Source of the DNA: Dendrobium chrysotoxum
Taxonomy: Eukaryota > Streptophyta > Magnoliopsida > Asparagales > Orchidaceae
Direction: 5' to 3'
Assembly (NCBI GenBank): GCA_019925795.1
Contig: CM034315.1
Coordinates: 682,001 to 746,000, forward strand
DNA length: 64,000 bases
The notes under the pieces: model-generated
Told to the model about the DNA's origin: nothing
Databases searched by the model: none
Seen by the model: the letters and a program-made list of their open reading frames with translations, nothing else
Translations under genes and position numbers: made by a program
In this document: positions 12,561-23,643 of the stretch, piece after piece
Layout: each line of letters starts with the position of its first letter
How positions within the stretch are numbered: the stretch's first letter is position 1

Positions 12561-12575
12561 AGTTTTCCTGTAGTG

Positions 12576-13440
12576 ATTGATCTAATAAAAAATGAGATAT
12601 TAATTTATATCAGATATATAGCATGATAATCCTATAATGATACAACAATATAATTATTCCAGAGTAATGATTCCAAAGCAACAATTCTAGGGCAACAATT
12701 TCAGAGCAATGAATGAGAGTCATAAGAAGCTAGAGATTAATTGGGTGTTATAAGTGCATGAGTAAGATACCTTCATATATAAATATCTAATATAATATTA
12801 ATTATTGATTATATAATACTGATTACTAAATGATTACTCATTACTATTACTAATATTATAGCTTACACTATATTGATATTATTTATTGTTGATACTTTTA
12901 CTATTCTTGATGATACTAATTATTGTTTCTAATATAGATCAATATTATTGATATTGTGGACTGCCATGTGATGTGTTATAAATTAAATAATTAATACATA
13001 TAACCAGCATATATATTAATGCATAGATTTGTTTATATGATTTACAAAATATTATCTTGCTTCTTACATTAATTTCAGTTGAAAGATTTTAGTTACTCAT
13101 TGAGCTATTCACTTATTTCATGGTTTAAATAATTTCATGTAAGGAGCCTGTAGCTTGAGGTTACGTATGCATACGGTGATGCTAGTATAACTTTTATTTC
13201 AATTCTTTATATATTCTTTTATAGCAAGAGTAGCTATTGTATATATTATTTTGGACTCTACCGTTATGATGTAATTCTGGACTATAAAAATGTGAATTAT
13301 ATTTTTTGCTATTTATTAGTGCTCTAGATGTTGATATTGATCTAGTTTCAGTGTAATTAATGAATAGAATAAATTGACAAGATAATAAAGATTGAAACAT
13401 AAAAAGGGAAAAGAAATTTTTTCACTATAGATCCCAGGGT
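12576..13440. other. Gene-free AT-rich stretch
   Basis: AT-rich sequence with simple repetition (ATTACTAATTATTGTT-like) and no coding frame or recognisable element boundary. It lies between the CACTA element and an inverted repeat copy. Confidence 0.4.
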
Positions 13441-13800
13441 GTGACATGTATAATATATTGTATAATCATACGGGATGATTTATGGAGGTTATGAACTAAT
13501 TGTATTGTACAATACTCTTATCATACTGTATGAATAAAGTCAAAAAAATTGAAAATTTGGGATTTTTAGAAGCCCACTATTTAAAATCTTTTTAATTCAT
13601 TTTAAAGAGTCATTTGGCTATTTTGGGTCGTCTGTTGGTGGTCCTTTAGAGGTTGTTTCTTCTTGAGATAGCTTAAAGAGAGGGATTTGAGCAAAGGAGA
13701 GAAAGAGAGAGATTGTGTGAGAGGGAGAAGAGTATTGAGTGTGTCAAGAGAGTGTGAGAGGGGTTTTTCATATGGTTGCTCCGGCCAACTTTCACCTGAG
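13440..13800 (-). repeat. Inverted partner of the 6385-6740 repeat
   Basis: The reverse complement of this segment matches 6385-6740, including GGTGAAAGTTGGCC at its right end and the AGTATGATA block at its left. It has diverged by substitutions and indels. Confidence 0.65.
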
Positions 13801-13887
13801 TTCCTCCATGTATCATTATTTATCATGTGGGAAGCTTTGTGAAGGAAGACTTTCAAGCCAAAGATTGTAGGCTACTTCATCACATTA

Positions 13888-14085
13888 TGAGGGTGAAAGT
13901 GATTTAGGCCACTCCACTGCACAAGAGGTTGAAAGTGATTTGGGCTACTCCGTTGCACTAGGAGGGTGAAAGTGATTTGGGCTACTCCGCCACACCGAGG
14001 AAATGAAAGGGATTCTAGCTACTTTGTTGCACCGAGGAGGTGAAAGTAATTTTGACAATTATGTCACACTAAGTTGGTGAAAGTG
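13888..14085. repeat. Minisatellite, period 36-37 bp, about six copies
   Basis: Units near 13891, 13927, 13964, 14000, 14038 and 14073 share GGTGAAAGTGATTTGGGCTA followed by a CTCCG-TGCAC block. The array lies within what looks like a copia LTR and does not preserve an open frame. Confidence 0.8.
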
Positions 14086-14099
14086 TTTGTATAAGGGCT

Positions 14100-14605
14100 T
14101 CTCCGCCTAGTTATGGAGGCTGAAGGAGAGTCCCTATTTACTTAGTGCAATACCCGTGGAGGAGGACTTCATGGAGTGGACGTTGATCATGTTAATCAAA
14201 CCACTATAAAATCTTGTTTGTGTTATTTTATTTTTCATATTTACTTTCTATATATCTTACTTTCCTACATATTTTATTTTATGTAATCTAATTTAGTTTG
14301 GTTGTTATTGTAATACAAAAATCATCTTGGTTTATTTATTTTGATCTTTATTTTAAAAAGAAAAAAATATAGTAAAAAAGACAAAAAGTATTTATTATTG
14401 ATTTTTTCTATAAAATCAAAAATAAAAGTTTATTTTTATTTTGTTATTTGCTTCCACTTTAAAAATCTTATTTTTTTGTTTGATTCAAATTAAAAGATTT
14501 TGAAAAAGTTTTTATAATACCAATTCACACCCTCTTGGTGTATTATTTCATAGTTCAATTGGTTTCACAACCTTCTATTGAACTATCAATTAATATTAGA
14601 GCAGG
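14100..14605 (+). mobile_element. 3' part of a decayed Ty1/copia LTR and its primer-binding site
   Basis: GGAGTGGACGTTGATCATG, then AACCACTATAAAATCTTG, is the usual tail of Maximus/SIRE-class copia LTRs. At 14588-14605, ATTAATATTAGAGCAGG is a mutated primer-binding site for initiator-Met tRNA (family form TGGTATCAGAGC). A gag remnant follows in the same orientation. The left LTR boundary is not resolved. Confidence 0.6.
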
Positions 14606-14879
14606 TTCTCTTGAACTGTGTTTTAAAACCTAAATTTTAATCTACTGGCACACTTTTAAAATCTTAACACTGCTAAAGATATTTAATTATCCTTCCACCT
14701 TTATTTAATAACATACCTTTTAATTTTTAGAAAATTTGCATATCGATATTTTTATAATCCATGGATTATAGCATGTGACATATGATTCAAGTAGGATATT
14801 ATGTTTCATCTCGCATTATTAATAACATGAAAATATAAATCCCTTTTATTGAATATAGTATTGAAGATAGAAATTTAGC

Positions 14880-15258
14880 TCAACTGAATGAAAAATGTTG
14901 AAATTATTTTTCTATGCTTTAAAATTCGAAGACTATATGCAAGCTTTAACATGTACTCTGGAAAAAAAATTTGTTATCGATTATACATTACATATGAATG
15001 CACTAATGAGGTTGAAAAAATCCCATTTAAATTTGCTATTACATGAATATAAATTGTTCCACATGAAATATAGTGAAAAAATTCTGATATATATACTAGG
15101 TTCGCAAAGATAGTAACTTCTATGTATGCTTTATGTAGAGAACTTTCTAATTCTAAAAAAGTGAATAAAATACTACATTGTTTGCCAATTTTTTTTAATG
15201 CAAAACTCACTTCCATATCTGAGTTTAAAGATTTAAATATAAATTCTGTTGAACTTTA
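14880..15258 (+). pseudogene. Ty1/copia gag remnant (UBN2-type)
   Basis: The plus strand encodes HEYKLFHMKYSEKI and, one frame over, RFAKIVTSMYALCRELSN and KVNKILHCLP. These match the gag-polypeptide (UBN2) pattern of plant copia elements: a stretch ending in MK.SE, a helix after RF, and the KVNKIL.SLP motif. Frames break at about 15100 and the similarity stops at 15258, where gypsy integrase sequence begins abruptly. Confidence 0.6.
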
Positions 15259-16200
15259 ATTGTGGATCCAGGTAGTGGTGATCAGAGAAGAGAGATTCTA
15301 CATGAAGCCCACTATTTTGAGTATACCATTCACCCAGACAACAATAAAATATATTGTAATCTGAAGTGCATAATATGGTGGCCTAGATTGAAGCGGGATG
15401 TGGAAGACTTTGTGGTTAAATGTGAAGAGTGTCATATGGTGAAAGCTGAGCATACAAAATCTAGTGAATTATTACCGTCGTTGCTTATTCTTAAATGAAA
15501 ATGGGAGATCACTGTGGATTTTTTATGGGCTTTCCCAAATTTAGGCAAGGCCATGATGCAATTTGGGTGGTTGTAGACAGATTGACAAAATCTGCTCTTT
15601 TTGCCAATGAGTCAAATTAATTTTGTTAATAAGCTGGCTCAACTATATGTAAAAGAGATGGTAAAGCTGCATGGAATTCCTAAAATTATTGTTTCTAATC
15701 ACAATGACAGTTTACCTCAAAGTCATGGAGGAATGTTTAGGAAGGTATGGGGACGAAGTTGAATTTCAGTACGTCTTTTCACCCCTTGACTGATGGGCAG
15801 TCTGAAAGGGTCATTCAGGTTCTGAAAGATATGTTAAGGCTCTCTATTCTAGATTTTGGTGGAAGTTGAGAGGATCATTTACCTTTGATTGAGTTTGCTT
15901 AAAATAACTTCTTCCAGGAAAGTATTAGTATGGCTCCTTATTAAGCTCTATATGGAAGAAGGTACAGGATGCATTTAACTTGGGCTGAAGTGGCTGAAAG
16001 AAGATTGATTGGTCCTTAACTGTTAGATAATGCTATTGAGAAGATTCAATTGATTAGGAAAAGGTTGAAGCAACACAGGAAAGGCAAAGAAAATATTTGA
16101 CCCAAAGCATAATTAGTGGAATTTTAAGTAGGTGACTTTGTGTATCTCAAAGTCATTCCAATGAAGAGTTTTAGTAGATTTGATAAATATAGTAAGTTAA
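15259..16200 (+). pseudogene. Ty3/gypsy integrase remnant, Del/Tekay-like
   Basis: The first 230 bp encode the integrase H2C2 zinc-binding region (ILHEAHYFEYTIHP, WWPRLKRDVEDFV, CEECHMVKAEH). The catalytic core follows with several stops and frameshifts: WEITVDFLWAFP, VVDRLTKSALF, VKLHGIPKIIVS, HPLTDGQSERVIQ, MAPY-ALYGRRYR. The C-terminal FLKV-P-KS segment and RFDKYSKLSP come last. Wording and order fit the Tekay/Del chromovirus lineage. No upstream RT or gag is joined to it, so this is a truncated relic. Confidence 0.85.
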
Positions 16201-16209
16201 GTCCTTGAT

Positions 16210-17140
16210 TGTGGGCTCCAAAAATTTGGCCTCGGCCTCCCCGTTGCTTTTTCTGGGGAGTTTTAACGGATTTAAGTTTCGGGATAAATTTTGGGAAGGC
16301 TGATGGGTTTGTAGATAAGACACTACCCAGATATTTTGCCCTCATTTTGTGAGGACTTTATGATCTGAGTTCTGGTTTCCTACAGCCCCTATAATTAATT
16401 ACCCCTCCCGATAACGAGAGAGAACTTTCGATTATGGCTAGTCGTCAATAAGATACATAAATAATATGTGGTATTTGGCATATAGTAGCAGCATGGGTTA
16501 AACATTGGAGATGTAATATTTAAAATTAGAAATTTTATCATCTTGCAATTAAAGCGAATGGTAGGAGAATGGATGATGAACCCAATTAAGATCACATGGT
16601 TTTGTCGTCTCGGGTCATCGTGGTCCCTAGTCTACTTAGTCAGAGGAGTTAGTCGACCCAACCTGACAAAAGGATCCTTGTCGGCAGCCATGGGTTGCTT
16701 CGTCCAAGGGTACCTTGTAGACCTGGGGGGTGTATTTATCTTAGGGGACAAATTTGAATCCACCTTAGCTAATAGAGGCTTTATGCCCTATCGATTATAT
16801 CATATTGATTCATATCTCAAGGATTTGATGCCATTAAGGAATATATTGGCTCTGGCCATAACCGTAATTTGATAGTGCCATTTGGTGGCAAACCACCCGG
16901 TTCAGAGGGCCCCAGGTCATAATTGTTTACTTGCAGTACCATTTGGTGATGAAACTACCGATTAGAGGACACGTACCACGGTCTTACTGGCAAGAGATTA
17001 TTTGAGAATGGATCCTTGTGATATTTTTGAATAGGCATTAACTTTATATGAGTTAAAGTAAATTTTAATTTGTTCACCAGGCAAACTATTGCAGAGGGTG
17101 GGTGAATTTTGCTTCAAGCATTTTAATGGTTTAATTTCAG
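16210..17140 (+). repeat. Dispersed ~930-bp repeat, probable LTR (copy 1; copy 2 at 40927-41848)
   Basis: Starts TGTGGGCTCCAAAAATT and ends near TTTAATTTCAG. It matches 40927-41848 along its length, e.g. GATCTGAGTTCTGGTTTCCTA, CTACTTAGTCAGAGGAG, GCAGCCATGGGTTGCTTCG and CCCTCATTTTGTGAGGAC. It abuts gypsy integrase on the left and oppositely oriented gypsy RT on the right, so it probably inserted between or into relics. No clean 5-bp duplication was found. Its hairpin site (about 16380) is degraded. Confidence 0.65.
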
Positions 17141-17640
17141 TTTTGGAGAATAGAATGGCTCCAATCATCATATCCAGCATGTCATCCAGGCTAGGGATAG
17201 GGAAATGATACTTAATAGTGATTTTGTTAATATCATGGCTATCAACACACATTCTCCATGTACCATCTTTCTTGAGGGTAAGAAGGGTTGGTACAGCACA
17301 AGGACTCAAACTCTCCTTGATGAAACCCCACTGTCGGAGTTCATCCACCTGCCCTACTGAAGTAGTCGGCCCTATAATTATGGGTTACAAAAAAATTATC
17401 TAAGAAAATACCAAGATAAACTACCTCATATGCCACATCATTTATGTACTCAGTGATGGAATGCATTGATGGCTCTGTTAGCCAATTTGCATGTTAGTGC
17501 ACTTTCACTTATGGATCCAACCGAGGGAATATGGATGAGGATTTAACTCCAACCCAAGCTTTTTGACAAGACTTGAGGAGATCAAATTCTTATGACTCCT
17601 AGTGTTGGTGTTAGTATTGACAATCTCCTTCATTACTTGA
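17141..17640 (-). pseudogene. Ty3/gypsy protease-RT remnant
   Basis: On the minus strand 17640-17380 encodes a decayed protease region (SSSLVKKLGLELNPHPYSLG). 17348-17141 encodes the start of reverse transcriptase (ELRQWGFIKESLSPCAVPTL, then KDGTWRMCVDSHDINKIT and FPIPSLDDMLDMM). The frame ends at the boundary of the 16210-17140 repeat, before the YxDD motif. The orientation is opposite to the neighbouring integrase, so the two come from different insertions. Confidence 0.85.
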
Positions 17641-17699
17641 GTGCATAGAAAAAGTTCCTCTCATATGTGAGGACTAGATGTCGTTCTCTTGTCTATCCC

Positions 17700-18600
17700 C
17701 TTCGGCATAGTCATCAAGGATGGGCTTGAGCTCTGATGTTGAACCAATTCCATTCTCTTGTTGGAGTACAAGGAGGCTGTGTTCTTTCTTCCCCTTGTTG
17801 TATGTCTTGAATTTCTTTAGAAAGAGCTCCAGATGAAACTTCTAATATTATTACTTACTATAATCATTGATTTTGAGTAGTTACAAAAGATTTGGACTAT
17901 CTTACAGTGGTCACAAAGGAGATTGGACTAAGGAGTGGATAACTTGGTGTCACTTTTTGAAGATTTTTTTTGTTCTTTCTTTCCTTTTCATGGGTTTTCT
18001 AGGAGCCTTCCTCTTGATGGTTAGAAGGCTTCTCTCCATGAGTCTTATTTTTTCCTTTCAATAACTATTGCAAAGTTACTTCTTAATATATTTGATGCAA
18101 AAGAGATATACTTTATTTGAAATGTAGATGTAGCTCGAATGCGTAATTCATAATGAAGAGCATCTCCTCGAGAAAAATGCTGAGTGAAATGACTTGCCTC
18201 TTAAACTCAATTGTTTTAAATTGGTGCTTGTTGAAACTTTTGTGAGTAAACCTCTTCATTGTGGAGATAAAAACAAGCACAACATAATGTAAGTAAACAA
18301 AAAATAATATAGATTTTCTTGTTGCTTGCCTCTAATTGATCAAGATCCATGCCTATTCGCCGCCCAAATTAGGATTCCATTAGATATTGCCAAATTTTGC
18401 TCCTTGAGCTAACAAAGAAATCTATCACATTCACAATCACACTCTTAAACTGCGAGTGCTACCCAACACATGTTATAGTATAACACACTAAGCCTTCCAA
18501 GGCTAAGAAAATTCAAAGAAAAGAAAACTATTAAGTATAACATTGAAAACAAAAAGATCTATCTTATAATGAATCAAACACTTTGGCTCTTGATCTTTTT
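17700..18600. other. Gene-free stretch
   Basis: No domain recognised on either strand. Given its position behind the minus-strand protease remnant it may be decayed gag or untranslated retrotransposon sequence, but nothing in it proves this. Confidence 0.3.
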
Positions 18601-18621
18601 TTGCTCTAGATTTATGCTTGA

Positions 18622-18737
18622 TTTGGGACGACTTTCTTACTGCTTTCTAAAACTATTTTTTAGTATAAAAATTTTTAGTTCAAAAAACTTTTGTGCTAGA
18701 AAACTGCTTTAAAAAGCAGTACGAAGGCCATCCCAAA
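18622..18737. mobile_element. Small MITE-like element, 116 bp
   Basis: TTTGGGACGACTTTCTTACTGC at the left is inversely repeated at the right as GCAGTACGAAGGCCATCCCAAA, with a few mismatches in about 28 bp. The interior is AT-rich and non-coding. A clean target duplication is not visible, so the superfamily is left open. Confidence 0.65.
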
Positions 18738-19400
18738 TAAAGCTTTAATTTGAATAGAAGGTGAGCCACAGTTTTGTTTGTTTTAGATACAGCTATTCAT
18801 CTCTCTTTCTCTCTCAGAGTCCTATTGTGGTCGTTCTTACAAAAGTTGAGTTGTTGACATCACATATGGAAGGAGAGCTTCTCAATCCAAACAATGTTCT
18901 AATTTTAAGAAAGTTTGCTTTACTTTTATAACCATAAAGTATATTACTTTCTCAATTCAAATGCCTTGTAACTATCACTTTCTGATTGCATAGGTCAGTA
19001 CAAGTCTATGTCAAATTCCAAGTAGTTTTAATAATGCATGCACAATATTCAAGAGCTTCGTGAACCGAATTGCATTTTTTATCGTTTTGAATAACATTAT
19101 AACTTTGTCTTTTTGTGGATTTCACATCAGGTTCATGAATAACTTTATTCAGCTGTTTGGCCATCATTAATGAAGTTAAAAATTATGATCCAGTACAGAT
19201 TTTACTACATATACAAGAAGAATATGATCCTATAAGCAACAAATTGCTTCGTCAAATTTGTGACATTTTCATAACCTTTTGTTTCATTGTTTCATGGAGA
19301 TTGTTGTAGCTTATTATTTATGTAGAATAAAGAAGAATTTGAGATGTGGCACGGTTACTAATTGATTGCCTTTCGAAAGGCACTTGTAAAGCATATTTAG
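18738..19400. other. Gene-free stretch
   Basis: AT-rich, no coding frame or terminal repeat found. Confidence 0.3.
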
Positions 19401-19405
19401 CTTCA

Positions 19406-19700
19406 CTAGTAAAATGCACGTGCACATGGTGCTCATGTGCAAGTGAATAAATTTTTTTTCAAATAAAACATATATAGATCCAATATAAAATTACTTTATG
19501 ATATGATATATGATTGATATTTAAGTATTTAGGAATATTATATGTAATATTTATTATATTTGTATATGATTTATACATAATCAATATACATATAAACTTG
19601 TATTAGTCTTCACAAACAATAGTTTGAAGTGTGTCAAACTAATAATCTAGTATAAATACACGTGCACATGATGCATGTGAATAAAATTTAAAAAAATAAA
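19406..19700 (-). mobile_element. Two Helitron-like 3' ends in tandem
   Basis: Read on the minus strand, the end at 19406 shows a perfect 7-bp hairpin (GCACATG, loop AGCAC, CATGTGC), then ACGTGCATTTTA and CTAG, followed by T. That is the expected order of a Helitron 3' terminus (short hairpin, CTRR, inserted before T). A second diverged end at 19647 has CACATG-CAT-CATGTG, CACGTGTATTTATA and CTAG but is followed by A. The following ~200 bp of each are also similar. No helicase gene or 5' TC end was identified. Confidence 0.45.
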
Positions 19701-21480
19701 AAAATGTAATAAAAATTAAAATAAAATAATTTATGACATGCTTTATCAATGATATTAAATTCTATATTAATATTAAATACAATATTTGCATATGTATAGA
19801 TGATTTATGTATATATATATAAACTGGTATTATCTTTGAAATATACTCAAAAAAATTAGATGAAAAATTAAAAATAATAAAAGGGCTTATGTTTAATGAG
19901 AGGTTTGTAATTTATTAACATTAATATGACATCTATCAGATAACTGAATTAGTTACTTAAAATAAAAATAAGCCTATAACAGAGCATTACCTATAAAAGC
20001 TAAAATTTATTAGATAAATAATATTGAATGATCACTATAAGAAACACTAACAATTAGCGATAACCAGTCAAAACTAATGTAAATTGAATTAAGATAGACA
20101 AAAAAATAGTTTATAAGATAAATATTTCACATATGAATGGGCTTATAACAAAATACAAGAAGACATAATAATAGAATTAAAAAAAAAAGGATTAAAATAC
20201 ACATCGCCAAACTCATTGGATTTCAAGCATATGAGTTTTACACTGTGTATTATGTATCATAAAATTGAGTAATGAATGCATCATCTTTCTTATGTAACCC
20301 TTTCTCATACATCACATTAATGAGAACCAATAGAAAAAAATAATTCAGACATTCCATACCAATGAAATATTACAAAATAAAGAATGCTGACGTAACATAC
20401 ATATGCATAATAACTTTTGATTTTGGTTTTCCATGATTTGTCTTATTTCTCTTGCGGTTAACCTTAACCCAAATCAGCAATCATATAAGAGCATCCCTGG
20501 TGCCTATGAGAGTACCATAGAAGAATAAAAAAAAAGAGAGTACCATAGAAGAATCAAACTGGATAATAAATTACGATGAATAGGAAAGCAGATTATATAA
20601 GAACCTTTAGAATCAAGGTTGCAAGTAAGGAAATATTTAATGGTGTTGTTGGTTCTCATGTGAATCCAATGGGGAATGGACAGTTGTGTTGTAGGTTCTC
20701 ATCTTCTTCGCCAACTTCTTTGTCAAAAGTGAGAGAATTGAACATAGGAAAATGAAACCGAGAGCACAAAATGGTGGAAAATGATGATGAAAGGTAGAAT
20801 GCTATACTCCATAAAGGATATAATTGAAGGATCATAAAAATAACAAAAGACCATATAGCTCTACAAATAATTCAAAATAACTACATTACTCTATGACGAC
20901 AGTAATTATAAACATGTGAAAACAAAGTCCAAATAATGAAACAACAATAATAACGAAAAAATAAGAGAAATATAATTAAATTTACACATGAATATTTCAA
21001 TCAAAACAATTTTCACTGAAATAGCTTTAAAAAAGAGTGCTCTTAAAGGGCAGCAAAAAAATAGCCTAGCCTAAGAGCTAGAAAAGCTCAAAAGCATCAA
21101 GGATACCATCATAATATTCCAAAGCAAAAAAAAAAATCACACCTTACACTTTTAAATGCCTTGTTTTGTAAGCATCTTTATATGAAAAATCAAGCTAACT
21201 GATGAAGCTCTTTAAGCCAAATTTCTCTTAAACGTGCAAAAATCTTTTTCCTTGACAATGTACGCAACACATAGCAAAATTCTTCATTATATGAAGAGAA
21301 ATAGAAGGTTTTAAGAGGTTCCTTGATAAATTTAGATTTTCATATGTTATCACATAGTTTCTCTTTATCCAACTCATGCATAAATAGGCAATACCACATC
21401 TTTCATTCTCATACTCAAGGAACCTAATAAGCATATATGTTTAAGAAGTTGAAAGAAAATAAGTAAATGTAGAGAGGAAT
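19700..21480. other. Gene-free AT-rich stretch
   Basis: No recognisable gene. Minus-strand sequence near 21230-21430 is open for 68 codons next to the ankyrin remnant but does not show ankyrin motifs. Confidence 0.3.
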
Positions 21481-21489
21481 CCAACTAAC

Positions 21490-21757
21490 CTCTTCAACAA
21501 GATTAGCTATAGCAGCTCCAAAATTTTGTAAAATATAATCATAATCCATAAAAGCATCATCTAGCGTTTGTCCTGGACGATTCTGCTTAAACAACAAATC
21601 AACCAACGCTTATTTTGCTTTCCTTGAAACCATCTTCTTAATAGAAGCTAGATTCCCTACCCTGACAGCTGAATGAAGAGAAGTGTCCTCTCTTCCTTGT
21701 CAACTATCTGGTCATCTATTTCCATTGAAAACTTTAATGCCGCACTGGTGAATCCAT
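21490..21757 (-). pseudogene. Ankyrin-repeat protein (ITN1-like) first exon, broken
   Basis: The minus strand from an ATG at 21757 encodes, in one frame after an early shift, KREDTSLHSAVRVGNLASI, then after a TAA stop ALVDLLFKQNRPGQTL and LQNFGAAIANLVEE. At 21490 it meets GTTAGT, a good splice donor. The DTSLHSA.R.GNL start and the LL.KQN..GQT second repeat match the first exon of plant plasma-membrane ankyrin proteins of the ITN1/ACD6 type (normally 500-600 aa with a C-terminal membrane domain). A TAG just before the first repeat, the TAA between repeats, and absence of later exons mark it as a pseudogene. Confidence 0.6.
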
Positions 21758-21759
21758 TT

Positions 21760-22490
21760 TGATCCCTTCCACCCAGTGGTGGAGCTAGGTTTTTCTTTTT
21801 TTGTGTGTGGGGCACAAATTATCAATACTTAAAAAACTCTTAATGTCTTTCATCCAAGTTTGGATCGACATCGACGGTTTTAAATTTTTTTTGTTAGACT
21901 TGTTATATAAAATGATAAATTATATAATAAAAAATTTTACAATCAAAATCACATTATATTCATAGTTTCTTCCTTCGAGTCTTCATACTTCAAAATCTTT
22001 GTACAAATATTTTACCTTACTTGAATTGAAAATTACAATGGTCCTCTCAACAATGTATAAAATTTTAATTTATTAAACCCTCTTCTCTAAAATTTCTATT
22101 AAAAGAGACTTAAGATTACATAAATATAATACTCTCATCGAAGAATAATCAGACAAATTAAAAAATTAATACATAGAAAAAATTAAAAAAATTTCTCAAG
22201 TGAACAAAAATAAACACAAACAATATGAAAAAATTTTATTTAAAATCTCAAAACTACTTAAAATCAAACAAAATTTTACTTCTTAGGTTTTAAATGATCC
22301 CTTGGTTTTTAAATGATCCCTTCCATGACCTCCGCATAGAAATTAGAATTCTGAAGTTTGATAAGGGAAAATGTAGAAGAGGAGGGCTAAAGGGAATGAC
22401 TGATTGCCATTTAATAACCAAAGGGAAGGTTCGTTGAGATGGAAGTGTCCTACCAAAACTTGGATTTGGCCCTAACTTCATTATTAGCCC
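21760..22490. other. Gene-free stretch with a transposon-like edge
   Basis: CAGTGGTGGAGCTAGG at 21773 resembles the start of a widespread class of plant elements (CAGTGGCGGAGC...), but no matching inverted end was found. The remainder is AT-rich and without a gene. Confidence 0.3.
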
Positions 22491-22499
22491 GCTGTTTCA

Positions 22500-23060
22500 T
22501 GCGATGGTCGAATGGTCATTGATGGCGGCTAGCTGCTGGGTGGGATGTCTGAATTTGGGACGACAATGGATGCGAAGGGTTGAGGGCAGGAGATTTAAGA
22601 GATAAACACCAAACGAATAGATAAAGATGATAGACAAAGAAGCACGCAGTAGAAAAAAGATCGTTACCTTAGAGGCAAGCTCCAATCGTTACTTCAGATC
22701 CGACATGAACAACGTGGAAAAGAAGATTCTTTAGCGACTCCCATCGTCACTTCTCATCTGACATGAAGATCGAACAATGTGGTAGAAGAAGGATAAGAAG
22801 ATTCTTTATCAACTCTTTCAAAACTCTTCTTCTTATTAAGCACGCAAAGTCCAAGAAGGAATGATGGTGGATGCGAAGGGTTGACAGAAGAATTTACGGG
22901 ATTTAGCCGAAAAAGCGCCCAAGAAGAAAAAAAAATCCTTACCCTCGTGGTGAGCTCCAGTCGTGCGTTCCGATCTGATAGGAACAACAGGCCAAGAAGT
23001 TTCTTCAGCGAATGTTCAAAACTCTTCTTCACGCAAAGCCCAAACTGAAGCAGAGAGGTA
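22500..23060 (-). repeat. Inverted fragment related to the 34784-35783 Harbinger-type element
   Basis: The reverse complement of 22880-22990 matches 35550-35660: GATCGGAA, ACGAC-GGAGCTC, AAGGTAA-GATTTTT, CTAAATCCCGTAAAT in the same order. A second diverged unit lies at about 22620-22760, so the fragment holds two tandem versions of the segment. Ends are not resolved. Confidence 0.5.
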
Positions 23061-23129
23061 TGAGGATGCCGAGAGGATCATTGTTGAAAATTTATTAGAG
23101 TGGCTTACACTTAATTCTGCTTATGCTAG

Positions 23130-23643
23130 TCAATTTCGGGTTCGTTTGGTTGTCCTGCTCCTTTTCTAAAAGGCAGTCTTAAAACTGTTGTTTAAGAAAA
23201 TGGAGTTTTAAAAAGGAGAAGGAGATATCCTAAAGCTTTTTAAAACAGTATAAAAATGCAGTTCTCTAAAAAGTATTTCTGCAAAAGTGTCACAAACAAA
23301 CATTTGGCAAAAAAAAATTCTTCTGTTTCTAAACGGAGAAGGCAAAAAAATGCTTAAACAAATTGGGCCTTCAATAGATGAGGGAAACGATTCAGCATAA
23401 CCGTCATTTCACAGTCCTCCGACTTCTGTAAACGTTTAAATCGTAATGACGTTGGCATTTCGCCTTCCTCCAAGTTTAGTAGGTGAATGCAAGTGGTCAG
23501 TTAGCTGTCGTTTCACATTCCTTTGAGGTTTCGTTTGGTTATTTGGTACTTTTATAAAAGGTAGTTTTTAAAAACTTTGTTTCGGAGAAAGGAGTTTTTG
23601 GAACGGAGAAGCATATATAAAAACCTTTCTTTGAACAGCAGAA
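23130..23643. repeat. MITE-like termini with TTCGTTTGGTT motif
   Basis: GGGTTCGTTTGGTTGTCC (23139) and GGTTTCGTTTGGTTATTT (23527) are similar to each other, and the reverse complement of 33251-33272 (AAGCTTCGTTTGGTTGAAC) resembles both. These may be ends of MITEs split by later insertions. No target duplication confirmed. Confidence 0.35.

Larger units (their letters stand above)
9486..12575 (-). mobile_element. CACTA (En/Spm) transposon, internally deleted
   Basis: The 3090-bp element begins CACTACAGGAAAACT and ends AGTTTTCCTGTAGTG, a perfect 15-bp terminal inverted repeat with the diagnostic CACTA end. It is flanked on both sides by ATT (9483-9485 and 12576-12578), the 3-bp target duplication typical of CACTA elements. 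Both ends carry dense subterminal repeats on the theme CCGTCGGTAA / CCGCCGGAAA. The minus strand carries part of a TNP2-type transposase fused to the tail of a second ORF, so the element is probably non-autonomous. A Harbinger MITE sits inside at 11462-11887. Confidence 0.95.
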
